From NCBI GenBank assembly GCA_029207755.1, contig JARCOQ010000074.1:1-64000 (forward strand): a DNA stretch of 64,000 nt, written 5' to 3'. The position numbers and the translations under genes were made by a program. Source of the DNA: Chamaea fasciata. Taxonomy: Eukaryota; Chordata; Aves; Passeriformes; Sylviidae. Of the stretch, positions 1-10,779 are shown one piece after another; the stretch's first letter is position 1, and each line of letters starts with the position of its first letter. The notes beneath the pieces are model-generated. The model had not been told where the DNA came from and searched no databases. It saw nothing but the letters and a program-made list of their open reading frames with translations.

Positions 1-354
1 CCGAATCCCCCGAATTTCCCCCTAAAATTCCCAAATTTTCCCAAAATTCCCCCAAATAACCCCGAAATTTCCGGAAAAAAACCGCCAAATTTCCCCCAAA
101 AAGTCCCAATTTTTTTCCCTAATTCCTCCCAAAATCCCCCAAAATTTCCCCCCAAATCCCCTGAATTTTCCCAAAATCCCCAAAATTCCCCCAATTTTTT
201 CCAAATTACCTGAAATTTCCCCCAAATTCTCCCAAATTGCCCAAAAAATTCCCCCAAATTTGCCCCAAAATGACCCCAAATCCTCAAAATTCTCCCAAAA
301 TTCCTTCAAAACTCCTCAAAATTCCCCCAAATTTTCCCAAAATCCGCCAAATTC
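1..354. repeat. C-rich low-complexity sequence
   Basis: The plus strand consists of short runs of C, A and T (units such as CCCCAAAATTTCCC) with almost no G. It has no consistent period. It mirrors the G-rich block that follows, so the two halves are imperfect reverse complements. Frames through it are biased artefacts. Such sequence is typical of introns on GC-rich bird microchromosomes. Confidence 0.8.
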
Positions 355-365
355 TCTCCCCGCAG

Positions 366-388
366 AGCGCCCACTGGTGGCCCTCGAG
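366..388 (+). other. Possible micro-exon between C-rich and G-rich blocks
   Basis: A 23-base island of ordinary composition is preceded by a pyrimidine stretch ending CCCCGCAG and followed by GAG/GTCAGA. These are acceptable acceptor and donor sites. It sits exactly where strand asymmetry flips from C-rich to G-rich. The product is not recognised and the piece is too short to test by translation. It may be an exon of a gene whose introns are the low-complexity blocks. Confidence 0.25.
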
Positions 389-394
389 GTCAGA

Positions 395-1060
395 AAGTTT
401 TGGGGGAAAAACCCCGAAATTTGGGGAAATTTGGAGTGAAAATTTGAGAATTTGGGGGAAATTTGGGATTTTCGGGGTCGTTTTTAGGGGAATTCTGGGG
501 GGGAAAATGGAGGATTTGGGAAATCTGGGAGAAAATTTTGGGGAAATTTTGGGAGATTTGGGGTGAAAATTGGGAATTTGGGGATTTTGGGGGGAATTTT
601 TAGGGGATTTTGCGGGAAAATCGGGAAAATTTTGGGATTTTTTGATGGTTTGGGGTCGTTTTTAGGGGGATTTTTGGGGAAAATTTGGGGGAAAAGCCCC
701 AAAATTTGGGAAAATTGGGAAAAAAATTGGGAACATTTGGGGGGATTTGAAAGATTTGTGAATTTTTGTGGAAAATTTTGGGGAATTTTGGGGGAATTTT
801 TTGAGGATTCTGTGGGAAACTTTCGGAATATTAAAAAAAACTGGGAAAAATTGGGAAAAATGGGGAAAAACTGGGGAAAATGGGGAAAAATTGGGAAAAA
901 TTGGGGAAAATGGGGAAAAATTGGGAAAAATTGGGAAATTTTGGGAATTCTGGGGGAAAATTTTGGGAATTTTTTCGAGGAAAAAAACTTGAATTTTTTG
1001 GGGGGGGAAATTTGGAGTTTTTGGGAAATTTAGGGATTTTTGTGGGAATTTTGAGGGATC
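395..1060. repeat. G-rich low-complexity sequence with G-quadruplex potential
   Basis: The plus strand is built from GGGGAAATTTTGGGG-like words. At about 838-930 it becomes nearly regular, with tracts of GGG or GGGG every 6-9 bases separated by A/T loops. Four or more such tracts in a row fit the G-quadruplex rule. No coding potential is credible; the frames here encode only monotonous Gly/Lys/Phe/Trp strings. Confidence 0.75.
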
Positions 1061-1172
1061 CCCCCTCTGCCCCATAGATCCCGAATCCCAAACCCCGCCC
1101 CACAGATCCCATCCCCGCCCCACAGATGGCTCCTGCCCCACAGATTGTCCCGCCCCCGTCTCTGCCCCACAG

Positions 1173-1239
1173 GAGCCGCTGGAGCCGCCCCACAGGATCC
1201 GGCGCCCCCCGAGTGACCTCCTGAGCAACCCCTGCCACG
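1173..1239 (+). other. Possible exon of an unidentified gene
   Basis: A 67-base segment follows a CTCTGCCCCACAG acceptor and ends at CACG/GTGAGC, a strong donor. One frame is open, reading EPLEPPHRIRRPPSDLLSNP. The same CCCCACAG acceptor-like word recurs several times just upstream because the region is repetitive, which weakens the case. It could belong to the same unidentified gene as the micro-exon at 366-388. No family is recognised. Confidence 0.3.
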
Positions 1240-1545
1240 GTGAGCCCCACGGCTGAGCCCTGACCCACGGATCTGTGACCCACGGCTGAGCCCTGACCCA
1301 CAGAGCCCTGACCCACAGAGCCCTGACCCACGGATCTGTGACCCACGGCTGAGCCCTGACCCACGGATCTGTGACCCACGGCTGAGCCTGGACCCAAAGA
1401 GCCCTGACCCACAGAGCTCTGATCCACAGATCCGTGACCCACGGCTGAGCCCTGACCCACAGATCCCTGCCCCACAGAGCCCTGACCCACAGATCTCTGC
1501 CCCACAGATCCCTGCCCCACAGATCCCTGCCTTGCCAGGGGCCGG
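1240..1545. repeat. GACCCAC minisatellite
   Basis: Imperfect tandem units are built from CCCTGACCCACAGAG and ATCTGTGACCCACGGCTGAG. They recur about a dozen times, in roughly 15-base and 33-base higher-order spacings. Frames through it give repeats such as VGQGS on the minus strand, which are artefacts of the array. Confidence 0.8.
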
Positions 1546-1554
1546 GGCTCAGGC

Positions 1555-1900
1555 CTTGCCCTTTTGGATTCATGGAACACATCCAGGTTTGCTCAGCACC
1601 AGAGACACCTTTGCCTTGTCTGTCCCCACCTGTCATCAGTGCCTGCAGTGATGGAACCTGGGGACACTTTCTCCATTGGGTCTCTCTGTGTGTCCCATTA
1701 AAACTGCAAAAAACTTCAGTGTTTTAATTTACCTTTGAGTTCTTGAGAAGTTTTTGGAACACTCTTTCAGGGACAGAGTTGAATGGAAACACCAAATCCA
1801 CGGGAGGGTCATTCAAGTCCTTGGGCTGTTTCTGTGCTGCTGAGCTGGGCCGGGCTCCTGGCACAGAGGCAGCTCCTTGCAACAAAGGAAACTTTTAGAA
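1555..1900. repeat. Interspersed repeat, copy A (partner at 49265-49620)
   Basis: This stretch aligns by eye, in the same order and orientation, to 49265-49620. Shared landmarks are a GTCCCCACxTGTCATCA word, GGGGACACTTTCTC, a short AAAACTxCAAxAAACTT stretch, TTGAGTTCTTGAGAxGTTT, and GTGCTGCTGAGCTGGGCCGG. The copies differ by many substitutions, so the element is old. The family is not identified. Confidence 0.6.
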
Positions 1901-2215
1901 AGACATTTCCCCTGAGGAGAAATCCTCCTTCAGATGGGTCACCTGTATTATTTGAAATGTAGACTCAGAGTGAAAGTTTACAGTGGCATAACAACTTTTT
2001 CTGTTCCTTTCTCATTAATTGTTAACCCTCTCCTTTTTGGTTTGTTTTGGTTAATTTTGCTTTTAACAGTAGAGAACATCATTCTTACATGGAATATTAG
2101 GTTTTGCACTTAGGCTAATTGATATCTACGCCTATAGAACCCATACCTATGGAATATTAAGTTTTAAATACAATACGTATGTTTCATAAGTAAATAAACA
2201 CGTTGAAGTGAACAA
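1901..2215. other. Unassigned AT-rich spacer
   Basis: No gene, RNA or named repeat is visible here. The stretch contains two near copies of a word around ATGGAATATTA(A/G)GTTTT at about 2088 and 2150. Confidence 0.4.
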
Positions 2216-2574
2216 GTGTCCCCCAGCCCCTCCAGGATCCCCAACTGTTCCCTCAGCGCCTATTCGCCCGCCCCCAAAGCGTCCCCGGATCCCTTGAACG
2301 CTCCGACCCCACAGATTCCCCTTAGAGCGACTTCAGGGAATTCATCTCCAATCATCCCCCCTGGCCTCGGAGCCCCTCGGAACACGGTTCTGCGCCTAAA
2401 AACTCCTGCCCCGCCCCGCGCCCTAGAGAGCTCGGTGACAGCTCCCCAAGCTCCCCGCAAGTGCTCCCGAGCCGTACACGTTCCCCCCGAGGACCTCAAA
2501 TCGCGGCTCGGACACAAAAGTGTCCCCAAAGCGCCTTCCCGGAGCCCCAGACGCCCCGTTCGAGCCACTTCCGG

Positions 2575-2757
2575 GACTACAGCTCCCAGCATGCTCCGCG
2601 GCGCACTTGGAGCGCTACTCCAGCCGTGACTCCATCTCCCATCATGCCCCGCGCCCCGCCGACAGCCGTTGGAGCTGCGCCTCCACCTCCCGTGATGCTC
2701 CGCGGCGCCGTTCAACCCTGTTCTACCCGCGCCTACAACTCCCATCATCCCCCGCGC
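2575..2757. promoter_or_regulatory. Four-copy ZNF143/THAP11-type motif array in a GC-rich block
   Basis: Four copies of a word resembling ACTACAGCTCCCAGCATGC begin near 2577, 2630, 2681 and 2733, spaced 51-53 bases apart. Each is followed by a CCGCGGCG- or CCGCG-like tail. The first copy is almost exactly the conserved promoter element bound by ZNF143 and THAP11/HCFC1; the others differ at a few positions. The surrounding 2.2-2.85 kb is CpG-rich. A divergent or upstream promoter is the likeliest role, but no adjacent first exon is recognised. Alternatively it is simply a ~52-bp minisatellite that includes the motif. Confidence 0.6.
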
Positions 2758-2989
2758 CCCAGAGAGTCCCCTCAGAGCCCCCCAGGTGCCCGCCCGGACC
2801 CCGAAGGGCCCCGGATTCCCCTCCCTGACCTCCAAGTGCCCCCCTGGACCCCGAATTGTCCGACAGAATCCCTAAGTGCCCCTCCAAGTGTCCACCCGCT
2901 TCCCAAATGTGTCCTCCAGACCCTCAAGTTCTCTCCAAATTCCCTGCCCCAAATGTGCCCCAGAAATGGCTCCATGAACCCCAAAGTTG

Positions 2990-3690
2990 CCCCTTTTACC
3001 CTGTCTGAGAAAATGCTAAAGAAGATGACAAAAGGACTAAAAACAGAGCAAATCAGCATGAAGAAGAAGAAATCAATAGCCAGTAGTGGTCAATCAATTC
3101 ATGAAGGGAAGTGTGTTACTTAGAACCAATGACCAATAGCTTTTTTCGTTCCTAAAAATATATTGATTTTTTAATGTCAATATAAAAATTAGCTAATAAA
3201 ATATAGAAAAATGTTATTATAAAACTGAAAAATAAATTTCTAATTTTATTATTTACATAAGTTTGTTTTTATAAAAAAATGCTGAATTTTCTTTGATGTT
3301 TTGGGAGCGCAGTCCAAGGTGGGTGATGTCACACGTGGTGAGGTTGGGTGAGAAGCAGGTTGTCCAAACAGGGTCAGCCTGCAAGGGGCTCATTCTTCGC
3401 TGTGCTCAGAACTCCTAAGGAGACATTCCGCACCAAGATCACCTAAAGAACGCTTCAGTCAACTCTTCAATGAAATGAAAAATAAAAAAAATACTCCTGC
3501 AATTAAAAAACCAAAAATCACCAGGTGCGCTTTGATATCTTCCTCCTTAAGAGAATTCCGAACTGATTCCAAGCAGCTGCACAAGCCATGGAGACTTGAA
3601 GACAACTGAAGGAAGATCAAGAGCTCCACAGGGATTTCGGTGGTTTTTTATCAGGTGGATTCGGGGCTGAGTCCAGGAGCCCCGAGGAAC
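2990..3690. other. Unassigned sequence with CCAAT words
   Basis: No gene is recognised. Two CCAAT words lie close together at about 3125-3138 (AACCAATGACCAATAG), and 3140-3300 is A/T-rich. The stretch from 3300 to 3690 is ordinary sequence leading into the CR1 fragment. Confidence 0.3.
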
Positions 3691-4690
3691 AGACCCCTGA
3701 GGAACACCACTGGTGACCGGCTGCCAGCTGGATGCAGCGCCATTCCCCACCACCCTCTGCCTTTGCCTCCCCAGCAAAGAGTGCTCCTGTCCAAGCCGTG
3801 GGCTGCCGGCTTTTCCAGGAGTGTGCTGTGGGAGACAGTGTCAAAGGCCTTGCTGAAGTCCCAACAGACAACATCCAAAGCCTCTCCCACATCCACCACG
3901 CAGGTCACCTGTTCATAGAAGAGGCAGGTTGGTCAAACAACACCTGCCCCTCCTAAACCCGTGCTGGCTGGCTCTGATCCCCGGGCCGTCCTGTAGGTGC
4001 TGCATGATGACACTCAATATAAACTGCTCCGTGACCTTACCGGGTACTGAGGTCAGGCTAACTGGCCTCTAATTACCAGTTCCTCCTTCCCACCCTTTGT
4101 GTGAATGGCTGTCACACTGGCCAGTTTCCGGTCCTCCAGATCCTCACCAGTGAGCCAGGACTGTTGGTAAATGATGGAGAGCGGCTTCACAAGCTCATCT
4201 GCCAGCTCCCTCATCACCCTGTGGTGGATCCCACTTGGGCCCACAGATCTGTGAACATCCATTTGGCTCAGCAGTTCTCTGGCTGCCTCCTCCTGGATAA
4301 CAGGGGCACCATTCTATTCCCTGACACCATCTACCAGCCCAGGAGGGCAGCTGTCCTGAGGACAAGCCATATTCCCACTAAAGACTGAGGCAAAGAAGGC
4401 GTTAAGCACTTCTGCCATCTCCTCATCTGCAGTTCCTAAGTTCCCTCCCACATCCAGCAGAGAACAAAGGTCGGTTTTCAGCCTTCCTTTTGTCGTTAAT
4501 ATATTTGTAAAACCATTTTTTATCTTCCTTCACAAACTTGCTGCCGTTGGTAGGACACTTAGTGACAGAAGCTGCAGCTGGTTCTCCAGGAAGGGTTCTT
4601 GGAAAGAGCAGACAGGACTGTGGAGAAGATTCTGGGAAAGCTGAAACAGCTTTTAAAAAATGAAACAAAAATGGAAAGAACCAATCCAAG
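3690..4690 (-). mobile_element. CR1 LINE fragment (reverse transcriptase region), broken
   Basis: Read on the minus strand, this encodes broken pieces of a CR1 non-LTR retrotransposon ORF2: a KWFYKYINDKRK-type segment near 4520, then VGPSGIHHRVMRELADELV-like sequence near 4210, then DFSKAFDTVSHS near 3850 and PVTSGVPQG near 3710. These are reverse transcriptase motifs in the normal order for CR1. Several frameshifts and stops interrupt the frame, and homology fades just after the SGVPQG motif, so the 3' part is missing. CR1 is the dominant LINE of bird genomes. The copy is inactive. Confidence 0.85.
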
Positions 4691-5139
4691 ATGGTTTTCT
4701 CTATTTATTTCTATGCTCCCCTTTTCCATTTTGCACTACTTCTCCATCCCATTAACTACAAATGGATCTCACCTCTAAGATCCATGACTTGGCAAGTTTT
4801 GGACGCTGTGAAATACCATGAGCTACACACAATTTGCCTACCCCCGTTTCTCTTGGAAAGCAATGCTGGAGACGCAAGTGCAGTGCTTGGGCCAGGTACG
4901 AATTCTGCATTCAAGGAATGTTCTCTGACAGTGTGTGACCCTCAGCAGGGACAATGCACAGCAGCAGCCAAGGGGATTGCTCTGCCACAGTGCAGGAGTC
5001 AAGGCTCTGGGTCTTGGCTCAACAGGGCAAAGTTCCCGTGTTTGGAAGGCTCAGGGGCTGCCCCCGGGGCGCACGGGGCTCGGCGTGGGGCTGAGCGGGC
5101 GACGGACAAACGGCCCCGGGGAAAAACGGCCCCGGGGCT

Positions 5140-5195
5140 TCAGTTGCAGCGGCAGCAGCGGCAGCAGCGGCAGCAGCAGCAGCAGCAAAAAAAAA
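5140..5195. repeat. CAG/CGG trinucleotide tract followed by poly(A)
   Basis: GCAGCGGCAGCAGCGG units merge into pure CAG units and then ten A residues. The tract lies about 130 bases upstream of the chosen start of the PIM1-like gene and is probably 5' UTR or promoter sequence. Length polymorphism is likely. Confidence 0.7.
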
Positions 5196-5320
5196 AGCTC
5201 CTCTTGCGACTCCCTCCTGCTTCTCCTCTCCCTCTCCTGCAGTCCCACACCCGCTCCCAGTCTCCCTGTCCCGGTGTCCCCCTCCTCTCCCAGTGTCCCT
5301 CTCCCCTGCAGGGCCGGGCC

Positions 5321-7731
5321 ATGCCCCCGGCCCGTCCCCGCCCCCGGGCCTCCCACCGCGCTCTCGCCTCCGCCCGCCTCTGGCTGTCCTGGCGATGGCG
5401 GTGCTGGGCGGGGATCGGTGCCTGGGCCAGGGACAGTATCGCCGCGCTTTGCCTCCGCCTGTTCCGAGCCCGGCCCCGGCCCCTCCCGGGCCCCGCGGAC
5501 ACACGCGGCGCGGCCGCTCCCGCCGCCTGCGCTGCGCCTTCCCCGGCCCGAGCTCCGCCGCTGGCCGGCGCGGCCGCCGGCCCCGAGCCGCCAGTGTCGC
5601 CTTCCCAGGAGCGAACGCCTGGGGATGCCCGGCCTGGGGTGGTTGAGGGGCGCTCAGGGGCCGTTCCTGGCCCCAGGCCGAGCGCTGACAGCCGCGTCTC
5701 TCCGGCAGGGAAGGCGCAGCAGGGCCTCCAGGAGCAGTACCGGCTGGGTTCGCTGCTGGGGCGCGGCGGCTTCGGAACTGTCTTCGCGGCGACGCGGCTT
5801 TCGGATGGCGCCCCGGTGAGCGGCGGGCGCAGGAGGAGGGGGTGCAGGAGGAGGAGGAGAAGGGCGGAGGAGGAGGAAGAGGATGGGGCTGGGCAGGGTG
5901 GGCGGTGAGCTCAGCCCGCTGCTCCCCTTGCCTTGCAGGTGGCCATCAAAAGGGTGCCACGGAACCGCGTCCGGCACTGGGGAGAGCTGGTGAGTGAGCG
6001 GGGGCCAGCGGGAGAAGCCGGGGCGTGCCGGGCGGGGACGAGCCGAGGCCTGGCAGGGTGGAATCCGCCAGGACGCCTCGAGGGAGAGCGGGCGTGCGGC
6101 CACTGGAGGGTGCAGAACATCCCGGGCAGGGTGAGCGCTTCCCCACCCCTGGCACGGCCTCAGCCCCACTGACGGCATCGTGGTCCTCCCACAGCCCAAC
6201 GGCACCAGCGCACCGCTGGAGATCGTGCTGCTGGACAGGGTCTCCACTGGCTTCCCTGGTGTGGTCCAGCTGCTGGAGTGGGTGGAGCTCTCCAACAACA
6301 TCGTGATGGTGCTGGAGCGCCCGGAGCGGTGTCAGGACCTCCAGCATTTCATTCGGGCACGGAGGTTCCTGTCCGAGGAGGTGGCGCGGGAGCTGTTCCG
6401 CCAGGTCCTGGAAGCCGTGCGGCACTGCACCAGCTGCGGGGTCCTGCACAGGGACATCAAACCCCAGAACATCTTGGTTGACCTGGCTACCGGGCAGGCC
6501 AAATTGATTGACTTTGGCTGTGGCACCTACCTGCAAAAGACAGCATACACTCAATTTGCAGGTGAGCCCACGCAGGAGTGTGCTCCCGGTCCCAGCATCT
6601 CATGGCCCAGCCTGGGTGTGGCAGCAGGGACTCTCCCTTTTGCTGCCAGACACGGCACTGAGTCTTCAGCCAAGTGGCTTTTGAGCAAGGGTGCGTGGGG
6701 GGCCAGCTTCCAGCCCTGCTGGCAGCCTTTGCCAGCCACTCTGCCCAGGACTGGCGCTGGGGTTGGGGCAGGCAGCTCGACAAAAACACCTGTGGGTGAG
6801 AGTAGCAGAGAAGCAGGGGCTAGAAGCAGTGCAGCAGCCAGTTTGGTGTGCAGGCAAGAATGGGCTTGGGCTGCTCTGCCTGCCTTATTTGCCCTGGATT
6901 CATAATGTTTTTTGGGGCAATGCAGGCAGGGAGGATGAGGGCATGGTTTTTCCCTGGCGCCGAGTGGGGTTTTCCTTTGGATGTCATGGCCAGGCCTTGC
7001 CACGGCTTCCGCTGCCCCCTTCTGACACTAGTAGCTTTTTTTCCAACCCTGAGTTTGTAAACAAGTCACTGGTGCTGGTGAGAGAGCAGCAGGTCACCCC
7101 CCGTGCCACTGGTGCAGCCCCCGCATGCCCAGGGATGCTGGGGCCAGGCTCTGGGAGCAGCAGCATCCCCCTGATGAACTCCATCTGTATTCCATAGGAA
7201 CACCATCCTACAGCCCCCCGGAATGGACCCACTGTGGCTGGTACTATGGCGAGCCAGCTACCATCTGGTCCCTAGGCATCCTGCTGCACCAGATGGTCTG
7301 TGGAAGACACCCTTTCAGGAGGGGTCAGAAGATCAGCTGGGACCATCAGCTCTCCCTGCCACAACGGCTCTCTCAAGGTGGATGCTCATCTCTGGGCACA
7401 GGGGGAATACCAGTGCTGGGAAACAGCAGTTGGCTTGTGAGCATCCTGCTCTGGCAGCTGCTGAGGAGGTGGCACATGTCCTGCTCTCCTGATCTCCTCC
7501 AAAACAGGGAATTGGTGGGAAAGTTTAGGCCCAGCTCTGAGCACATGCAGCATGGCCTGGGCATGGGAATAGTGGGACAGGAGCTTTCTCCAGCTGACTG
7601 GCGGCTTCTGGTTTCTCTCCCCAGATTGCCAAGATCTGATCAGGTGGTGTTTATCAGTGCACTCCTTGGACAGGCCCTCATTAGAAGACCTGTTCTGTGA
7701 TCCTTGGATGCAGGATACTCATCTGCCATAG
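5321..7731 (+). CDS. PIM1-like serine/threonine kinase, five exons, apparently intact
   Basis: The product is predicted to be a cytosolic serine/threonine kinase of the PIM family. Exons are 5321-5815, 5939-5989, 6195-6561, 7198-7377 and 7625-7731, giving 399 residues. All introns are GT/AG and the phases agree. Visible kinase features are the glycine loop GRGGFG at residues 147-152, VAIK with Lys169, catalytic HRDIKPQN with Asp269, DFG at 288-290, and SPPEW at about 310-314. The C-terminus has the PIM-like RWCL and PWMQD words. The exon 4/5 junction splits a codon cleanly. The start chosen is the ATG at 5321, which opens a 146-residue Pro/Arg/Ala-rich N-terminus; this is longer than in human PIM1, where the kinase domain lies near the start. 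The frame is open upstream, so the start is uncertain. A decayed tandem copy follows immediately. PIM1-like genes are known to be amplified in zebra finch, and this looks like a member without obvious damage. No TATA box is evident in the GC-rich upstream region. Confidence 0.85.
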
Positions 7732-8006
7732 AAGAAGGGAGAGAGCCACAGGCACACTTTGATGCAGGGCCCTGGTAAGTTCCAGCTGCACACATGCCTT
7801 GGCGATCAGAAGCAGAGCAAGCCAGACTTTTTGTCCTGCCTGTGTCACTGCACAGGGCTCATGGGATGGGCACAGGCAGCCCTCGTGCTGGAGCCGAGCT
7901 GCTCTGCCCAGCACTGGTGGCTGCCATCCAGGCTGGTTTTGCTTGTCCTGGTTCACTGACAGCTGGGGCCCTGGGCAGAGCCCTGAGAGCCTGGTCTCAC
8001 CCCCAG

Positions 8007-9126
8007 GGAACGAGAAGGAGCCCCTGGAGAAGCTGGACAAGGTGGGGCTGCTGCTGCTGGAGACAGCGAGGACAACATCAAGGATGAAAACCTCTTCTGG
8101 GACCTTGCCACCACAAAGGTGAAGATGATTGACTTCGATTCTGGCACCTTCTTCAAAGCCAGGCTCCACAGCCAATTTGCAGATGAGTCCACGAACAGGG
8201 GGATGCTCCCAGATTTGGGCATTGCACGGCCTGTCCAGGAACCACAGGTTCCTCCCTTTGCTGGGGCAGGTCCAACTGATTGTTCAGTGGGCTGCCAAGC
8301 TGCTTTTTGGCAGGGCTGGGGGCACAGGCTGGGGTGGTTACGAAATGGGAGTTGGCTCCTGGCCCTGCCAACAGCCCCCACCACCCACCGTGCCCTGGGC
8401 TGGGACTGGGGCAGCCAGCCCGACACAAACAAACCCCCAAGGTGGGAGCAGAGGTGGGACTCCAGAGCCTGTCTATGGGCTGCTTTGCTTGGCAGGCAAG
8501 GAAGGGCGTGGGCTGCTCCACTGCCCTTGTTTGCTTTGGGATCACCATTATTTTGGGGAGCAGTGCAGGGGGGAAGAGTGAAAGCATGGGCTTCCCTCAC
8601 TGGTGGGTGGGTTTTTCCCAAGCATGTCAGAATTGGCCCTTCCTCAAGCCCCTGACAGAGATCACATCTTTTACCTTTTCCCTTGTTTCCCCTTATTGTC
8701 TGTTAATTGGTTGTTTGTTTTTCTAAAGGAAGTGTTCTAGGTGGTGTCCAGTTTGGATTGGGAAGTGCTTGGGACCAGCTGTGGCGTGGATGGGCCGCGC
8801 CCTTGGAGAAGGCTGAGGACGTGGTTTGGGAGCAGCTTTTCTTCCAGCGGCGGATGGCGTGAGGTGGGTCCCCGTCTTCTTGGCACGGGTGGGGTAAGAG
8901 CTTTTGGGAGATGGCAGCCAGCACAGGAGCATCTTGCTCTGGGCAGCTGCTGAGGGCTGGATGCGCCGTGGCTGGCTGCAGGCTGGGCACACGTCCTGCC
9001 AGCAGTGATGGGCAGCTTTGGGCCCAGCCCTGAGCACGGCCAGCGTGGCCTGGGCACCGCGGGCGGCTGGGACAAGGGCACAGGAGCCTTCAGCTGACGG
9101 GCGGTTTCTGGTTTCTGTCCTTGCAG
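8007..9126 (+). pseudogene. Decayed tandem copy of the PIM1-like kinase gene
   Basis: Sequence homologous to exon 3 through intron 4 of the upstream gene is present. Exon 3 remnant 8007-8182 keeps its CCCCAG acceptor and its two ends (NEKEPLEKLDKV and DLATTKVKMIDFDSGTFF), but the middle is deleted with a frameshift, removing most of the catalytic core. DFG is changed to DFD and the donor GT has become AT at 8183. Exon 4 remnant 8729-8863 retains a QLFFQRR word near its end. Introns align well: 8183-8640 to 6562-7010, and 8985-9126 to 7450-7624. Kinase exon 5 is not recognisable after the acceptor at 9126. The DIKDEN-like words suggest a parent closer to canonical PIM1 than the 5.3-kb gene. 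Confidence 0.75.
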
Positions 9127-10640
9127 CCGGGCTCTGCGGGTGCTGAGGCTGCTCTGGGCTCTGCCAGGGCTCTGCTGGGCTCAGCACCGGGCCGGGATCA
9201 GCCAAAGAAGAAACGGTGTGCCCTGCAGCAGAGACTTGCCTTGAGCATTTTGGCAATGCGGCTCAAGTTTGCAGAGTGTACATCTCCAAGAGAAAACATG
9301 ATACCGCCCAAAAAATAAACTTCTTCAATACCTTCTGAAATGAAATCAATCTGGGATGGCCCCAAATGACATTTTTAAGCTTGCTCAAGCTGTAGCTCAG
9401 CTCTTCTCTGAACGGTTCTGTCCTCCACCTGCCTTTTCCTTCACAATGCTCTCTATTTTTCCCCAGTGAGTTCCCAGCCCATGCCAGTCTCCGTCACACT
9501 GTTGCCTTCCTTGGTGCCCCTCAGCATGAGGAAGACTGAGTCCCAGGCTTAGGGACTGTCACTGGCTGAAGAGTAGCAATGTCTCAGAGGCCCAGAGACA
9601 TTTTAGTGTCATTCAGAGCTGCTCTCCAGCCCTCAGCTCTCCTCACTGCTGAGTTCCCACTCCCTTTTTGTCGTCCTTCCAGCAGGATGACCAAGGGGCT
9701 CTTGGATGTCTCTGTATCCATGCACAGAAGGCGCTGTCTGCGCCAGGGTTTCCATAATGTCTTTGTACCCATGGGTATGGAATGAACACAGAGAGGGAAA
9801 GTGTCAGGCACGGTGCTTGTGCACTCCTTCCTTTCTATACAAGACACATCCATGCACACCTCACATACAGATGTATTAAAAGGATAGGGATGGATAGAGA
9901 TTTTCCACAGAGCTCTAACTTTGGCTCACCTGTAAGCCGGAAGCCAGGGGATTTTTTCCCAGCTTTGTGTGAGTAGGTGTCTAAGAGCTGAGGAGAGCAG
10001 CATTTAGAAGCAGTTTCAGGATTTCTAGGCAGGAAATGGAGCTGACAACCATCAGTGTAACTCGCTGTATTCATCGGGATGGGCTGCTGGTTCTTTAGGA
10101 ATATGGCACAATGGAGAGACAAGACTTGGAACAATCCCAGCTCTCTGTGGATTTGTGCAAAGGGAGAGCAGCAGGAAAACTTTGTGTCTGCTTTGGGGGA
10201 CACAAGGTCCACGGAGCTGGGGTGGCAGAGGGAAACGCGGGCTGGTGGCAGGTGAAGTCCTGTTTCATGACATCCCAGAGTGGCACAGGACAAAGCTAAA
10301 AGCACCCACCACCCCACTGATGAAATCCTTGGGCTGCTACACATAGTATAGGAAAAACTGCTGTCACACAATCCATTGGGATTTAAAACTTTCATTTGCA
10401 ACACTTTTGCTCCAAGTTTCAAACAGCCAAATTTTTACACTCAAGATGCAGTCGTGCACAATCCATCTTTCAATTTCCTATTGCTTTAAGTTTAAATTTA
10501 CTTAATATTAGAAAATAATTCCAAAATCTGCAAAAGAATGCAGCTGTTGAATCCTTGCCACGAGCACATTTACAAAGCAACTGACTTCTCATTTCAAAAC
10601 ATCACTTACACCTTTTCATCCACAGTTATGGAAGACTTTT
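9127..10640. other. No gene recognised downstream of the kinase array
   Basis: A frame at 9121-9318 runs open to an AATAAA word at 9314-9319 and includes a basic PKKKR cluster. It has no relative that I recognise and is probably 3' flank. The AATAAA could serve as a polyadenylation signal for the array. From 9330 to 10640 I see unique-looking sequence with no motif or named repeat. Confidence 0.35.
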
Positions 10641-10654
10641 AACTACACGGTTTT

Positions 10655-10735
10655 GGGGCAGTTTTCATCTTTTGTATTTTTTCCGGTTTTCTCTTTTCTC
10701 TTTTTTTTCTTCCTTTTTTTTTTTTTTAAACAGAA
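10655..10735. repeat. Pyrimidine-rich tract
   Basis: A T/C-rich run ends in 13 T residues and AAACAG. It resembles a splice-acceptor tract or an old poly(A) tail of a minus-strand retrotransposon. No element body could be identified beside it. Confidence 0.45.
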
Positions 10736-10779
10736 AACACATCCTAAAGAATGTGTTTCCTTTGCTCCCTGTTCCTTTA

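Noticed and set aside
9121..9318. Frame with a PKKKR nuclear-signal-like cluster
   Set aside because: Short, unrelated to kinase exon 5 and without a known relative; the basic cluster is likely chance.
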